Assembly: GCF_001422885.1 (NCBI RefSeq)
Contig: NZ_LMMZ01000039.1
Location: 71,720 to 135,719 of the forward strand
From: Methylobacterium sp. Leaf104
GTDB taxonomy: Bacteria; Pseudomonadota; Alphaproteobacteria; Rhizobiales; Beijerinckiaceae
DNA length: 64,000 nt
Direction: 5' to 3'
The notes beneath the pieces were generated by a model. It was not told the DNA's origin and ran no database searches. It saw nothing but the letters and a program-made list of their open reading frames with translations. Numbering within the stretch: the first letter of the stretch is position 1; each line of letters opens with the position of its first letter. The position numbers and the translations under genes were made by a program. Of the stretch, positions 16,487-24,817 are shown piece by piece.

Positions 16487-17794
16487 CTACCAATACAGCT
16501 GAAACCGCCCGATAAAGGTGTCCGCGTCGATGGTGCGGCCACCCTGCACCGCCGAGGGGCTGGTGTGGGAGCGGACATAGTCGGCGACCACCCGGATGTT
16601 GCGGTCTGGGTACCAGTTCAGTCCGACCGTGACGTCGCGCTCGATGCCGCCGCGGATGCCGGCATCGTCGAGGTCGATGGCGCTGAAGCGGGTGCCGAGT
16701 TCGAACACGCCGATCCCGCCCCGCGAGACCCGGTCGGCCTCCGCCACCTGCACGCCGGAGAAGGTCGCGTAGGTGGCGCCGTAATCGGGGGCGAGCTTGT
16801 AGGCCCGGCCCTTGCCGTTGAGGATGACGCTGGCCTGGATGTAGCCGCCCTGGAAGCCGACGGTCCGGGCGCCGCCGGTGCGCTCCACCGCGGTGCGGAT
16901 GTACTCGGCCTGGACCAGGAACGGCCCGTCGCGATAGGCGGCCTCCAGGCCGATGCGGCCGACGCGCGCGGCGTCGCGGATGTCGCCGGTATCGACGAAG
17001 TTGCGCTGGTACAGGAAGGCCTCGGACCGGCTCGACAGCGACAATCCCTGACCGTCGCGAGGCAGATCGCGGACGCTCCCGGCGAGGCCGAGATGCAGCA
17101 CGCGGTCGTCCTCGCGGATCGGCGCGTAGGTGGCGCGCCCGGTGGCGGCGACCCCCTCGCTGCCGATACCGGTGTTGGCGTTGCCGCCGAAGACGCTGGC
17201 GACCACGGTCCAGTCCTCCCCGTGGCGGCCGAGCGCGACACCGAGGTTGCGGGCGGGCGCGAAGGCGTCGGCGAGCGAGCGCTCGGTGAACAGGGTGGTG
17301 TTGTCGCCGGTCAACTGGTCGAGGCTGAAGGGCTCCTTCATGTTGCCCACCGTCAGGAGGGTGTTCTCCAGACCCGTATAGGCCGCGGCGGCATCGTTGA
17401 TCGGCCGCATCGGGTCGGCGAAATCATACTGGAAGGCGAGTTCCAGGCTCTTGCCGAGGGTGAGGTAGCTCTCGATCCAGGCCCGGCGCACCGCGAAGTT
17501 GTCCGGAAAAGGCTCGGGAAAGCCGGCCTGCCGGATGGCGGCCGCCCCGTAATCGAGCTGCAGCTTGCCGCCGATGCGCAGCTTGGCGACGTCGGGGAAA
17601 GTCAGGGTGATGCCCTTCCCGTCGATCGTCAGCGTCTCGCCGTCGGGCTGCTCCGGGTTGCGCCGGTCGGGCCTGGCCTCCTCCGCCAGAACGGGCGCCC
17701 CGGCGGGCCAGCACAGGCCGAGAAACGCCGAACCGAGCACTGCCCGACGAAGGACCGCCGGACGAAGGATCGCCCGATCCCGCCATCGCGCCAT
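16487..17794 (-). CDS. OprO/OprP-like outer-membrane porin
   Basis: This 435-aa protein has a signal peptide (AVLGSAFLGLCWPAGAPVLA) and a beta-barrel pattern of alternating hydrophobic strands, starting with LRIGGKLQLDYGAA and RRAWIESYLTLGKSLELAFQ and ending in the outer-membrane signature aromatic (final residues FIGRFQLYW). This is the layout of phosphate- or polyphosphate-selective porins OprO/OprP. The ATG at 17794 is chosen over a GTG at 17803 because AGGGAG is better spaced. Several specificity residues cannot be judged by eye, so the solute is inferred only at family level. No phosphate-uptake genes are adjacent. Confidence 0.85.
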   Translation of the reverse strand: MARWRDRAILRPAVLRRAVLGSAFLGLCWPAGAPVLAEEARPDRRNPEQPDGETLTIDGKGITLTFPDVAKLRIGGKLQLDYGAAAIRQAGFPEPFPDNFAVRRAWIESYLTLGKSLELAFQYDFADPMRPINDAAAAYTGLENTLLTVGNMKEPFSLDQLTGDNTTLFTERSLADAFAPARNLGVALGRHGEDWTVVASVFGGNANTGIGSEGVAATGRATYAPIREDDRVLHLGLAGSVRDLPRDGQGLSLSSRSEAFLYQRNFVDTGDIRDAARVGRIGLEAAYRDGPFLVQAEYIRTAVERTGGARTVGFQGGYIQASVILNGKGRAYKLAPDYGATYATFSGVQVAEADRVSRGGIGVFELGTRFSAIDLDDAGIRGGIERDVTVGLNWYPDRNIRVVADYVRSHTSPSAVQGGRTIDADTFIGRFQLYW

Positions 17795-17878
17795 CGCTCG
17801 CACTCCCTACCCGGTGACCGACGCGGACCGTCCGCGCTGGCTCGTCCCCGGCCATTGGCCACAACTTCGCCCGGGCCG

Positions 17879-18718
17879 CTACAGCATCGGCAGGCTGCGC
17901 GGGCGCGGGCCGCGCGGGAAGGCCGCTTCCAGGGCGGCGCAATCTTCCGGCGTCAGGGTGATCGCGCCCGCCGCCGCATTCTCCCGCGCCCGCTCCGGCC
18001 GCGCCGTCTTCGGGATCGTGAAGGTGCCCTCGTCGCGTGTCAGGAACGCGGCGGCGATGCCCCGCGCCGTCGTGCCGTGCGCCTCCGCGAGGCGGGAAAG
18101 CACCCGGCCTCCGGCGCTCCCGGCCTCGGGAAAATCGCCGCTGCCGAAGGGCGAGTAGCCGACCAGGGCGACGCCGTTGCGCCGGCACCAGGGCAGCACC
18201 GCGTGTTCGATGGCGCGCTCCTGCAGGTGGTAGAGCACCTGGTTGCAGGCGATCTGGCCCGGGCCGGCGATCGCCAGGGCGTCGTCGAGATCGGCGACGT
18301 CGAAGTTGCTCACGCCCCAGGACAGGATCTTGCCCGCCCGCTTCAGGGTGGAGAAGCCCGCGATGGTGTCCTCCAGCGGGTACCGGCCCGGCCAGTGCAG
18401 CAGGTAGGCGTCGAGATGGTCGGTGCCGAGGCGCTTGAGCGAGCGCTCGCAGGCCGCGACCACGCCCGTCCGGCTGGCATTGCCCGGCACCACCTTGGAC
18501 ACCAGGAACACCTCCGCGCGCCGGCCCGCGATGGCCTCGCCCACCAGGGGCTCGGCCTCGCCGTACATCTCGGCGGTGTCGACATGCGTCATGCCGGCAT
18601 CGAGCCCCGCCCGCAGCGTCGCGACGGCCGTGGCGTGGTCCGCCTGGTCGAGGTGCCAGGTCCCCTGCCCGATGACGGGCACCGCGCGGTCCGCCGCGCC
18701 GAAAGTCCTGCTCCGCAT
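17879..18718 (-). CDS. Aldo/keto reductase
   Basis: This 279-aa TIM-barrel oxidoreductase has the AKR catalytic tetrad: Asp47 and Tyr52 (HVDTAEMYGEAE), Lys75 (FLVSKVVPG) and His108 (AYLLHWPG), plus the C-terminal NADPH-binding IPKTARPERARENAAA. It reduces aldehydes or ketones to alcohols. The start at 18718 (MRSRTFGA) has AGGAG upstream; the longer reading to 18772 adds unrelated residues. It resembles the bacterial DkgA/YeaE-like group. It lies 84 bp upstream of the porin gene in the same direction and may be co-transcribed with it. Confidence 0.9.
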   Translation of the reverse strand: MRSRTFGAADRAVPVIGQGTWHLDQADHATAVATLRAGLDAGMTHVDTAEMYGEAEPLVGEAIAGRRAEVFLVSKVVPGNASRTGVVAACERSLKRLGTDHLDAYLLHWPGRYPLEDTIAGFSTLKRAGKILSWGVSNFDVADLDDALAIAGPGQIACNQVLYHLQERAIEHAVLPWCRRNGVALVGYSPFGSGDFPEAGSAGGRVLSRLAEAHGTTARGIAAAFLTRDEGTFTIPKTARPERARENAAAGAITLTPEDCAALEAAFPRGPRPRSLPML

Positions 18719-18991
18719 TCGTCCCGCGCTCCTGTCCAGATGGTCCGAGGAGCCAACGCTTGGGAGCCACACCGGTCCCCGATCCGCTGGCCTGCGTCAC
18801 CTTGGCCTTACTCGCGCCATCATGGGGCGGTGATGGGGACGTGGTCCGAAGCTCGGTGCGCCAAGGGGCTGCACCGACGTCGGGCCTTTCCCCGAAGGGG
18901 CCCATCCGTTGCGCAGCGCTGCACCCTCCCCCATTCCTGCCGGATCGCCGCCGCCGGCCCCCGCCGGGGCACCGCACGGGGGACGCCGCTG

Positions 18992-20059
18992 ATGCTGCCG
19001 CAGCACCGCTGGTTCTGGCTCCTCATCCTCATCGCCTGCGGCGGAGCCGGCCTCCTCTACAACGTGCTGTTCGCCGGGGGCGCGACGCCCCTCGCCGGCC
19101 TGATCTACGGCCTGGCGGTGGGCGGGACGACGCTGGCCTTCGACCGGGGCATGATCCTCGGCGGTCTCCAGGCGCGGATGCGCCGGATGCCGGCGAAGTT
19201 CTACGTGCCGGCGGCCGAGTTCGCCTACGTGCTGATGATCGCGGCCGGCATCGCGCTCGGCGGGTTGCTGGTCTGGGCCCTCGGCCTGACCAACGACGAT
19301 CTCAGCCACGCCGTGCGGATCACCCCGCGGGTGCTGGCCTACTGCCTCGCGGTCTCGGCGATGCTCGTCTTCGTCATCCGCATGCGCGACCTGATCGGCG
19401 GCGAGGTGTTCGTGAACTTCCTGGTCGGGCGCTACCACCAGCCCGTGCGCGAGGAGCGGATCTTCCTGTTCCTCGACGTCGTCGGCTCGACCGCCTTCGC
19501 CGAGACCCACGGCGACCTCAAGGCCCAGGCCTATCTCGGTGCGGTCTTCGCGGCTCTCGCCGAGCCGGTCCGGCGCAATGCCGGCTCCATCGACGACTAT
19601 ATCGGCGACATGGCGATGATCACCTGGCCGATGGCCCGCGGCCTCAAGGACGCGCGCTGCGTCGCCTGCGTGTTCGACGTGATGGACCGGCTCGAGGCGG
19701 AATCCGAGGCCTGGATGGCCCGGTTCGGCACCGTGCCGCGCCTGCGCGCCGCCCTGCACGGCGGCTCTATCGTGACGGCGGAAGTCGGCGTCGACCGGCA
19801 CAAGATCGCGTATTTCGGCGATGCGGTGAACGTCACCGCGCGCATCGAATCCCTCTGCCGGCCCCTCGGCACCGAGATCCTCGTCTCCGACGACCTGCTG
19901 GCCCGGATCGCGCGCCTGCCCGAGGGCATCCGCGCCCGTTCCCTCGGCGCGCACGCCCTGCGGGGGCGCGGCCAACCCCTCAGCGTCTCGACCCTGGAGC
20001 GGGTCGGAGCGGAGGCGGTGGAGCCCGGCATCCCGCCGCAATCGGTGGCCGCCCAATGA
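18992..20059 (+). CDS. Membrane-bound class III nucleotide cyclase
   Basis: This 355-aa protein has four N-terminal membrane spans (about 6-28, 32-50, 75-97, 112-130) and a cytoplasmic class III cyclase domain. Metal-binding Asp162 (LFLDVVGSTAF) and Asp206 (DDYIGDMAM), and the transition-state Asn280 and Arg284 (AVNVTARIE) are present. The purine-specifying positions differ from ATP-specific enzymes: the usual Lys is Asp202 and the usual Thr/Asp is Ala273. The enzyme is thus likely active, but whether it makes cAMP or cGMP is open. The stop overlaps the next gene's start (ATGA), so the UPF0178 protein is translationally coupled. Confidence 0.85.
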   Translation: MLPQHRWFWLLILIACGGAGLLYNVLFAGGATPLAGLIYGLAVGGTTLAFDRGMILGGLQARMRRMPAKFYVPAAEFAYVLMIAAGIALGGLLVWALGLTNDDLSHAVRITPRVLAYCLAVSAMLVFVIRMRDLIGGEVFVNFLVGRYHQPVREERIFLFLDVVGSTAFAETHGDLKAQAYLGAVFAALAEPVRRNAGSIDDYIGDMAMITWPMARGLKDARCVACVFDVMDRLEAESEAWMARFGTVPRLRAALHGGSIVTAEVGVDRHKIAYFGDAVNVTARIESLCRPLGTEILVSDDLLARIARLPEGIRARSLGAHALRGRGQPLSVSTLERVGAEAVEPGIPPQSVAAQ

Positions 20060-20538
20060 GCGGGGACGCGGCATCCCGGGCCATCGCCGTCTTTATCGAC
20101 GCGGATGCCTGCCCGGTGAAGGACGAGACCTACCGCGTCGCCGGACGCTACGGTCTCCATGTCTACGTGGTCGCCAACAGCTTCCTGGCCCTGCCGCGCG
20201 AGCCCTGGATCGAACGGGTGGTGGTGAGCGACGGGTTCGATGCCGCCGACGACTGGATCGCCGAGCGGGCGCGGCCGGGCGCCATCGTCGTCACGGCCGA
20301 CGTGCCCCTCGCCAGCCGCTGCGTGAAGGCGGGGGCGGAGGTGCTCGCGCCCACCGGCAAGCCGTTCAGCGAGAGCGGCATCGGCATGGCGCTGGCCACG
20401 CGCAACCTGATGCAGGACCTGCGCGAGGCCGGCGCGATCACCGGCGGGCCGAAACCCTTCTCGGCCCGCGACCGCTCCGCCTTCCTCGGTGCCCTCGACC
20501 GCACGGTCATGCGGTTGAAGCGAGGCGGGTTCGGCTAG
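20056..20538 (+). CDS. yaiI: UPF0178 (YaiI/YqxD) family protein
   Basis: This 160-aa protein matches the UPF0178 family: FIDADACPVKDETYRVAGRY near the N-terminus, VVVSDGFDAADDWIAERARP, the strand VVTADVPLASRCVKAGAEVL, and the C-terminal LATRNLMQDLREAG. The conserved acidic residues resemble a PIN-like nuclease fold, but the activity of the family is not established. Its ATG at 20056 overlaps the stop of the cyclase gene (ATGA), an arrangement that normally means coordinated translation. The end of the coding sequence forms part of a hairpin. Confidence 0.92.
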   Translation: MSGDAASRAIAVFIDADACPVKDETYRVAGRYGLHVYVVANSFLALPREPWIERVVVSDGFDAADDWIAERARPGAIVVTADVPLASRCVKAGAEVLAPTGKPFSESGIGMALATRNLMQDLREAGAITGGPKPFSARDRSAFLGALDRTVMRLKRGGFG

Positions 20539-20555
20539 GTCTCGGTCGCCGAACC
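20528..20555 (+). terminator. Possible terminator hairpin spanning the yaiI stop
   Basis: GGTTCGGC (20528-20535) and GCCGAACC (20548-20555) form an 8-bp stem around a 12-nt loop that contains the stop codon. No T tract follows. The downstream genes are convergent. Confidence 0.35.
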
Positions 20556-20590
20556 GGTCGGGGTGCCCGCGTCGCGGCGAGGCGCTCCGC

Positions 20591-20848
20591 CTAGAGGCCG
20601 GCGGCGACCTTGAGCGCCGCGTTGATGCGGTCCTGCCAGCCGGGACCGTCCTTCTGGAAATGCTCGAGCACGGCGCGGTCGAGGCGCAGACTCACCATCT
20701 CGCGGGCGCCGGGCACGGCCGAAGCCGGAGATGCCGGGACGGCCGAGATCGGCTTGGCGGTCTCGACGGGCTTGGTGGTGGCGGCCTTGAAGGCCGCCTC
20801 GGCGGCCTGTCGCGGGTCGCTCGGTCGACGGGAGCGATCGAATGCCAT
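20591..20848 (-). CDS. BrnA-like antitoxin-type protein without adjacent toxin
   Basis: This 85-aa protein ends in VSLRLDRAVLEHFQKDGPGWQDRINAALKVA, the ribbon-helix-helix BrnA pattern, in which the strand binds DNA and GWQxRINAAL is the hallmark. The N-terminal half is longer and low-complexity (AAFKAATTKPVETAKPISAV). A strong GGAGGAG site precedes the ATG. BrnA normally represses its own operon and neutralises the RNase BrnT encoded just upstream, but the neighbour here (22 bp upstream, same strand) is a small helical protein, not BrnT. It may be a solitary regulator. Confidence 0.7.
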   Translation of the reverse strand: MAFDRSRRPSDPRQAAEAAFKAATTKPVETAKPISAVPASPASAVPGAREMVSLRLDRAVLEHFQKDGPGWQDRINAALKVAAGL

Positions 20849-20871
20849 GGCTTCTCCTCCGCCGGGCCGTC

Positions 20872-21096
20872 TCAGGAGCGCTTGCGCTTGGGCGCGGGCG
20901 GTGGGGCGGCGGCCTTCGCCTCGGCGTCGGCGGCCTCCTTGGCGAGGCGCAGGGCCCGCAGCTTCACCGTCCGCTCGTCCACGGCCTTCACCGAGGCGAG
21001 ATGCTCGGCCATGGCCTGGGCGCCTTCCTTGGCCATCCGCTCGGCCCGCTCGGCACGCTCCTCGGATCGGGTCCGGGCGTCGGTCTCGTCGCTCAT
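20872..21096 (-). CDS. Small charged helical protein, unknown
   Basis: This 74-aa protein is almost entirely helical and charged (ARTRSEERAERAERMAKEGAQ, then LRALRLAKEAADAEAKAA), ending PAPKRKRS. Proteins with the core AERMAKEGAQAMAE are, as I recall, common short proteins of Methylobacterium. An ACAGGA ribosome site precedes the ATG. It lies 23 bp upstream of the BrnA-like gene and probably shares its transcript. Function unknown; it does not resemble BrnT. Confidence 0.65.
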   Translation of the reverse strand: MSDETDARTRSEERAERAERMAKEGAQAMAEHLASVKAVDERTVKLRALRLAKEAADAEAKAAAPPPAPKRKRS

Positions 21097-21400
21097 TGCA
21101 TTCCTGTCCTTGAACCCTCCCGCACGCGCTCGGCGCGGCGTCGCAGATGCCCGTCGGCGCGGCCGCGGGGGCGGCCCGGGCGCCGGATTCCGGTGACCGA
21201 TCAGGTCGTGACGCGCGCCGGACTAGACCGGGAGACGGCAATCGGGCGGCACGAGAGGCTGTCCACACACCCTTGACGCGGATCGGCTCCGGGCGGGATC
21301 GTCGGAGGTTTAGCACGCCGGGCGCCGAAAAGGCCAACGTTTCCCGGCGGCTGCAACCGCTTGTCCTCAAGCTTCGCGTTTTCGAATACGTAGGTGACGC
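21097..21400. other. Intergenic stretch without a supported gene
   Basis: About 300 bp between the small charged protein and the DUF606 transporter. It holds the presumed promoter of the small-protein pair and the downstream end of the transporter operon (only a weak GCTTG-AGGA-CAAGC hairpin near 21355). The reading frames here lack ribosome sites and recognisable protein sequence. Confidence 0.5.
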
Positions 21401-22330
21401 TCAAAACACCGAGATCAGGACGATGCCGGCGACCATCAGGGCGGCACCGCCGAGGCGGGCGGGGCCGGCCTTGACCTGCCTCATGCCGACCCACCCGAAA
21501 TGATCGAGGGCCACCGAGGTCAGGAGGTTGGCGGTGATGAGGAGCCCGTTGAAGGCGCCCGCCCCCACCTTGTCGACGAAGAGCAGGCCCCCGAACACCG
21601 CCACCGCTCCGGTGATGCCGGCGAGCGGCATCCACCAGCGCACGCCGGAGACGTCCTGGCGCGTGGGCAGCGGCGTCGGGCGTACGAGGAACACCAGCAC
21701 GAACACGAACACGACGGGCAGGAAGGAGACGGTGGCGGCGAGCCAGGGGTTCACCAGGGCGCCGCGCAGCTGGGAGTTCCAGACGACGCCGACGGCCTGG
21801 AGGATGCCCGCCACCACGATGAAGGGGTAGAGCAGCTTCGGGTTGAGGCCGTGCCCGCCCTGCTTGTCTCCGCCCGTGTCGGCGGTGGTGCGGGCGATGA
21901 AGAACACGCCGACGGCCATCAGCAGCCCGCCGAGCCAGGGCATGAACTTGAAGCCGCCGCCCTGCAGGCCGAACAGACCGAAGGAATCCATGGCGAGCGA
22001 GGCCAGGATGTTGGCCGTGAGCGTCAGTCCGTTGAAGGGCCCCGCGCCGACCTTGTCGATGAAGGCGAGCCCGCCGAACACCGCCACCGCGCCGGCGACG
22101 CCCCCGAGGGGCGCGTACCAGGGCATCTTGCCGAGGGTCTCCAGGGTGGGGAGCGGCGTCGGCATGACGAGGAACAGCGTGGCGAACACGAAGACGATCG
22201 GCAGGAACGAGACCGAGGCGGCGAGCCAGGGGTTCACGAGCCGGCCGCGCAGCTGCGCGTTCATCGAATTGCCCAGCGCCTGCAGGACGCCCGCGACGAG
22301 GATGAAGGGATAGAGCAGTGCGGCGTTCAC
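21401..22330 (-). CDS. DUF606/YdcZ-type DMT transporter with two near-identical halves
   Basis: This 309-aa polytopic protein consists of two tandem DUF606 (YdcZ) units, about residues 4-145 and 165-305, each beginning LLYPFI and containing QLRG-LVNPWLAA-VSFLP, PTPLPT, GAVAVFGGL and DKVGAG-FNGL. By my hand alignment 78 of 117 positions in the two halves are identical. DUF606 proteins are usually about 140-150 aa pairs or diverged fusions in the drug/metabolite transporter superfamily. The start is GTG at 22330. It is the last gene of the MFS - phosphoesterase - ArsB - DUF606 series (43-bp gap). Substrate unknown. Confidence 0.88.
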   Translation of the reverse strand: MNAALLYPFILVAGVLQALGNSMNAQLRGRLVNPWLAASVSFLPIVFVFATLFLVMPTPLPTLETLGKMPWYAPLGGVAGAVAVFGGLAFIDKVGAGPFNGLTLTANILASLAMDSFGLFGLQGGGFKFMPWLGGLLMAVGVFFIARTTADTGGDKQGGHGLNPKLLYPFIVVAGILQAVGVVWNSQLRGALVNPWLAATVSFLPVVFVFVLVFLVRPTPLPTRQDVSGVRWWMPLAGITGAVAVFGGLLFVDKVGAGAFNGLLITANLLTSVALDHFGWVGMRQVKAGPARLGGAALMVAGIVLISVF

Positions 22331-22373
22331 GGGGGACCTGGGGCTAGGGACTTCGGGCTGAAGACGCGACGGA

Positions 22374-23642
22374 TCAGACGAGGAGAAGGCCGGCGAGCGC
22401 CAGCAGGAGGGCCGGCGGCATGACGAGGAGGCCCAGCTTGAGGAAGCGCCAGAAGCCGACGTCCTGGCCCTCGCGCCGGATCGCGGTCAGCCACAGGATG
22501 GTGGCGAGCGAGCCCGTCACCGACAGGTTCGGGCCGATATCGACGCCGATGAGCACGGCGCCGGCCACCTTGTCGGGCACGTGGGCGGTCTGCACGGCAG
22601 CGCCCGCGATGAGGCCGGCCGGCAGGTTGTTGACGAGGTTGCAGAGCACCGCGATCAGGCTGCCGGCGCCCCAGGCGGTCTCGACGGGCGAGGCGGACGC
22701 GGCCCGCTTGAGGGCGTCGGCGATCATCCGCAGGACGCCGGTCTTCTCCAGCGCCTCGACCAGCACGAACAGGCCGGCCACCAGCGGCAGCACGCTCCAG
22801 GAGACGTCCTTGGCGACCTCGACGAGGCCGCCCCGCTTCATCAGCAGGACGGCGGCCGTGGTGAGTCCGCCGGCCACGAAGGTCGGCAGGCCGAGGTCGA
22901 GTCCCAACGCGGAGGCGCCGATAAGCACGCCGCCGGTGGCCACGATGCCGAGGCCGGCGACCAGCCCGGTCCGCGACAGGCGAGACGCCTCGACGTCGGT
23001 GGCGACCTGCTGGTCGCGCAGCACGGCGTTCTGGGTCAGGCGCAAGGTCGCGTAGGTGGCGACGATGGCCAGCGCGGAGGGCAGCCCGAACATGGCCAGC
23101 CACTGGGTCAGCGGCGGCATGTGCTCGGCGAAGACCACGAGGTTGGCCGGGTTGGAGATCGGCAGCACGAAGCTCGCCGCGTTGGCGATGAAGGCGCAGA
23201 TCAGGAGATAGGGCAGCGGGTTCTCGACCCTGGCGGCCTTGGTGGCGGCGTAGACGGCCGGGGTGAGCACCACCGCGCAGGCATCGTTGGACAGGAACAC
23301 CGTCACCACCGTGCCCACCCCGTAGATCAGGGTGAACAGGCGGGTGGCCGAGCCCTTGGCCGCCCGCACCGCGATGCCGGCGAGCCAGTCGAACAGGCCT
23401 TCCTTCCGCGCCACCTCGGACATCAGCATCATGCCGACGAGAAAGAGGTAGACGTCCGTTCCCTTGAGGACGCCCTCCCAGGCGGTCCCGGCCGGCAACA
23501 GGCCGAACACCACGAGGGCGGCGGCGCCGAGCACGGCCCAGATCGCCTCCGGCCAGGAGAAGGGACGGGTGATCACCCCCAGGGTGGCGACGGCGGCGAT
23601 CACCCATGTGACGAGGTTCGGGGTCAGCGTCAGCGCACCCAT
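22374..23642 (-). CDS. arsB: ArsB/NhaD-type ion transporter (probable arsenite efflux)
   Basis: This 422-aa protein has about eleven membrane spans and the ion-transporter (IT) superfamily features of ArsB: LVGMMLMSEVARKEGLFDWLA, FLSNDACAVVLTPAV, the NAASFVLPISNPANLVVF hairpin, and a second SNNxxP-like element (CNLVNNLPAGL) near GVDIGPNLSVTGSLATILW. This arrangement is typical of the arsenite/antimonite carrier ArsB, although a general anion or sodium transporter of the same superfamily is possible. No arsR, arsC or arsA is adjacent. It lies third in a four-gene minus-strand series. Confidence 0.82.
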   Translation of the reverse strand: MGALTLTPNLVTWVIAAVATLGVITRPFSWPEAIWAVLGAAALVVFGLLPAGTAWEGVLKGTDVYLFLVGMMLMSEVARKEGLFDWLAGIAVRAAKGSATRLFTLIYGVGTVVTVFLSNDACAVVLTPAVYAATKAARVENPLPYLLICAFIANAASFVLPISNPANLVVFAEHMPPLTQWLAMFGLPSALAIVATYATLRLTQNAVLRDQQVATDVEASRLSRTGLVAGLGIVATGGVLIGASALGLDLGLPTFVAGGLTTAAVLLMKRGGLVEVAKDVSWSVLPLVAGLFVLVEALEKTGVLRMIADALKRAASASPVETAWGAGSLIAVLCNLVNNLPAGLIAGAAVQTAHVPDKVAGAVLIGVDIGPNLSVTGSLATILWLTAIRREGQDVGFWRFLKLGLLVMPPALLLALAGLLLV

Positions 23643-23696
23643 GGGGCTCGAAGTCCTTGATCGGGAAGGAAGGTCAGGCGTGGCGAGCTTGACGCC

Positions 23697-24812
23697 TCAC
23701 CAGTGGCGCCCATTGCGGTTCGGGCCGAGCTGAGTACCGAGGATGCCCCGGTCGGCCCACGCGCCGACGGAATCGGCGTCGCTGCCCAACCCCCTGGAGG
23801 TGACCAGCGCGCCGGCATCGCCGGCCGGCTCGATCCGATCCTCGCCGACCCCGCCCTCGGCGTCCTGCGCCCGGACCGTGAGGCGCCCGGCGCCGGCCGG
23901 CCAATCGACGGTGGCGCGGAAGCGGCGCTCGCCCTCGGCGCGCCGCATCGGACGCCAGGGACCGCCGTCGATGCTGAATTCACAGACCGCGATCCTTCCT
24001 GCGCCGAGCACCAGGGCGCGGATCTCGGTGCTGCCCGAGACGATATGATCCTCGGCATGGGCGAGGCGCCGGTCGGCCGGCGCGGTGATCACCACGAAGG
24101 GCCAGCTCTGCGCCAGCTCCTTGAAGCGCCAGCTCACCACGCCCCGGTCGATCGCCGCGATGGTGTAGCCGACCGGCCCTTCCTCGATCTGACCCGTCGA
24201 GCGGGTGGCCGCGTAGATGGTCCGGCCGTCATTGGCGAGTTCGTTGTAGTGGGTGTGCCCCATCTCGACGAGGCGGATGCGCGAGCCGTGCACGAGCTCG
24301 GCGACCGTCGCGGCCTCGCCGTCCCCCTTCAGGTCGGCGGGGTAGCTGTGCATGAACAGGGCGCAGTCCTGCCCCTGCGCCTCGGCCGCATCGACCTCGC
24401 GCCGGAGCCACGCGACCTGCTCGGCGCCGAGGCGGAAGTCGGGCCCGCCGGAGCCCGGCCCGCACATGTCGAGGAACAGGCAGCGGGTGCCGGACACCGT
24501 GACCGCGTAGGGCAGGCGCGGCGCGCCGAGGCCCTCGTAGAACGCCTCGAGGCTGCCGCCCTCCATGTCGTGGTCGCCGGTGATGACATGGACCGGCCGG
24601 CGCAGGCGTTCGAGCTCCGCGCGCACCAGGCCGTATTGCTCGGCCGTGCCGTTATCGGCGTTGTCGCCGGGCACGTAGACGAAATCGAGCCCGTCCACGG
24701 CGTTGATCTGGTCCACGATGGCGTGGACGTCGCGGGCATTGTCGGCGCCCGCGGTGGTGAGGTGCAGGTCGCCGATATGGGCGAAGGCGAGGATGTCGTC
24801 GCTGGCGCTCAT
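23697..24812 (-). CDS. Calcineurin-like metallophosphoesterase
   Basis: This 371-aa protein has the dimetal phosphoesterase blocks: D15-x-H17 (AHIGDLHL), GDN (Asp50), GDHD at 79-82, His155 (LFMHSY) and GHTH at 185-188. The catalytic domain covers residues 1-245. A second domain of about 90 residues with beta-sandwich character (AVCEFSIDGGPWRPM, RLTVRAQDAEG) follows. The nearest characterised relatives are CpdA-like or purple-acid-like phosphodiesterases. No signal peptide is seen, so it is cytoplasmic. It starts 5 bp after the MFS gene ends, so co-expression is very likely. The substrate is unknown; linkage to ArsB suggests a phosphorylated or arsenylated compound, which is speculation. Confidence 0.85.
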   Translation of the reverse strand: MSASDDILAFAHIGDLHLTTAGADNARDVHAIVDQINAVDGLDFVYVPGDNADNGTAEQYGLVRAELERLRRPVHVITGDHDMEGGSLEAFYEGLGAPRLPYAVTVSGTRCLFLDMCGPGSGGPDFRLGAEQVAWLRREVDAAEAQGQDCALFMHSYPADLKGDGEAATVAELVHGSRIRLVEMGHTHYNELANDGRTIYAATRSTGQIEEGPVGYTIAAIDRGVVSWRFKELAQSWPFVVITAPADRRLAHAEDHIVSGSTEIRALVLGAGRIAVCEFSIDGGPWRPMRRAEGERRFRATVDWPAGAGRLTVRAQDAEGGVGEDRIEPAGDAGALVTSRGLGSDADSVGAWADRGILGTQLGPNRNGRHW

Positions 24813-24817
24813 GCCGG

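Noticed and set aside
16217..18991. Long upstream extension of the plus-strand cyclase frame (into 16217)
   Set aside because: It runs antisense through the porin and aldo/keto reductase genes; the real cyclase begins at the membrane-span start 18992.
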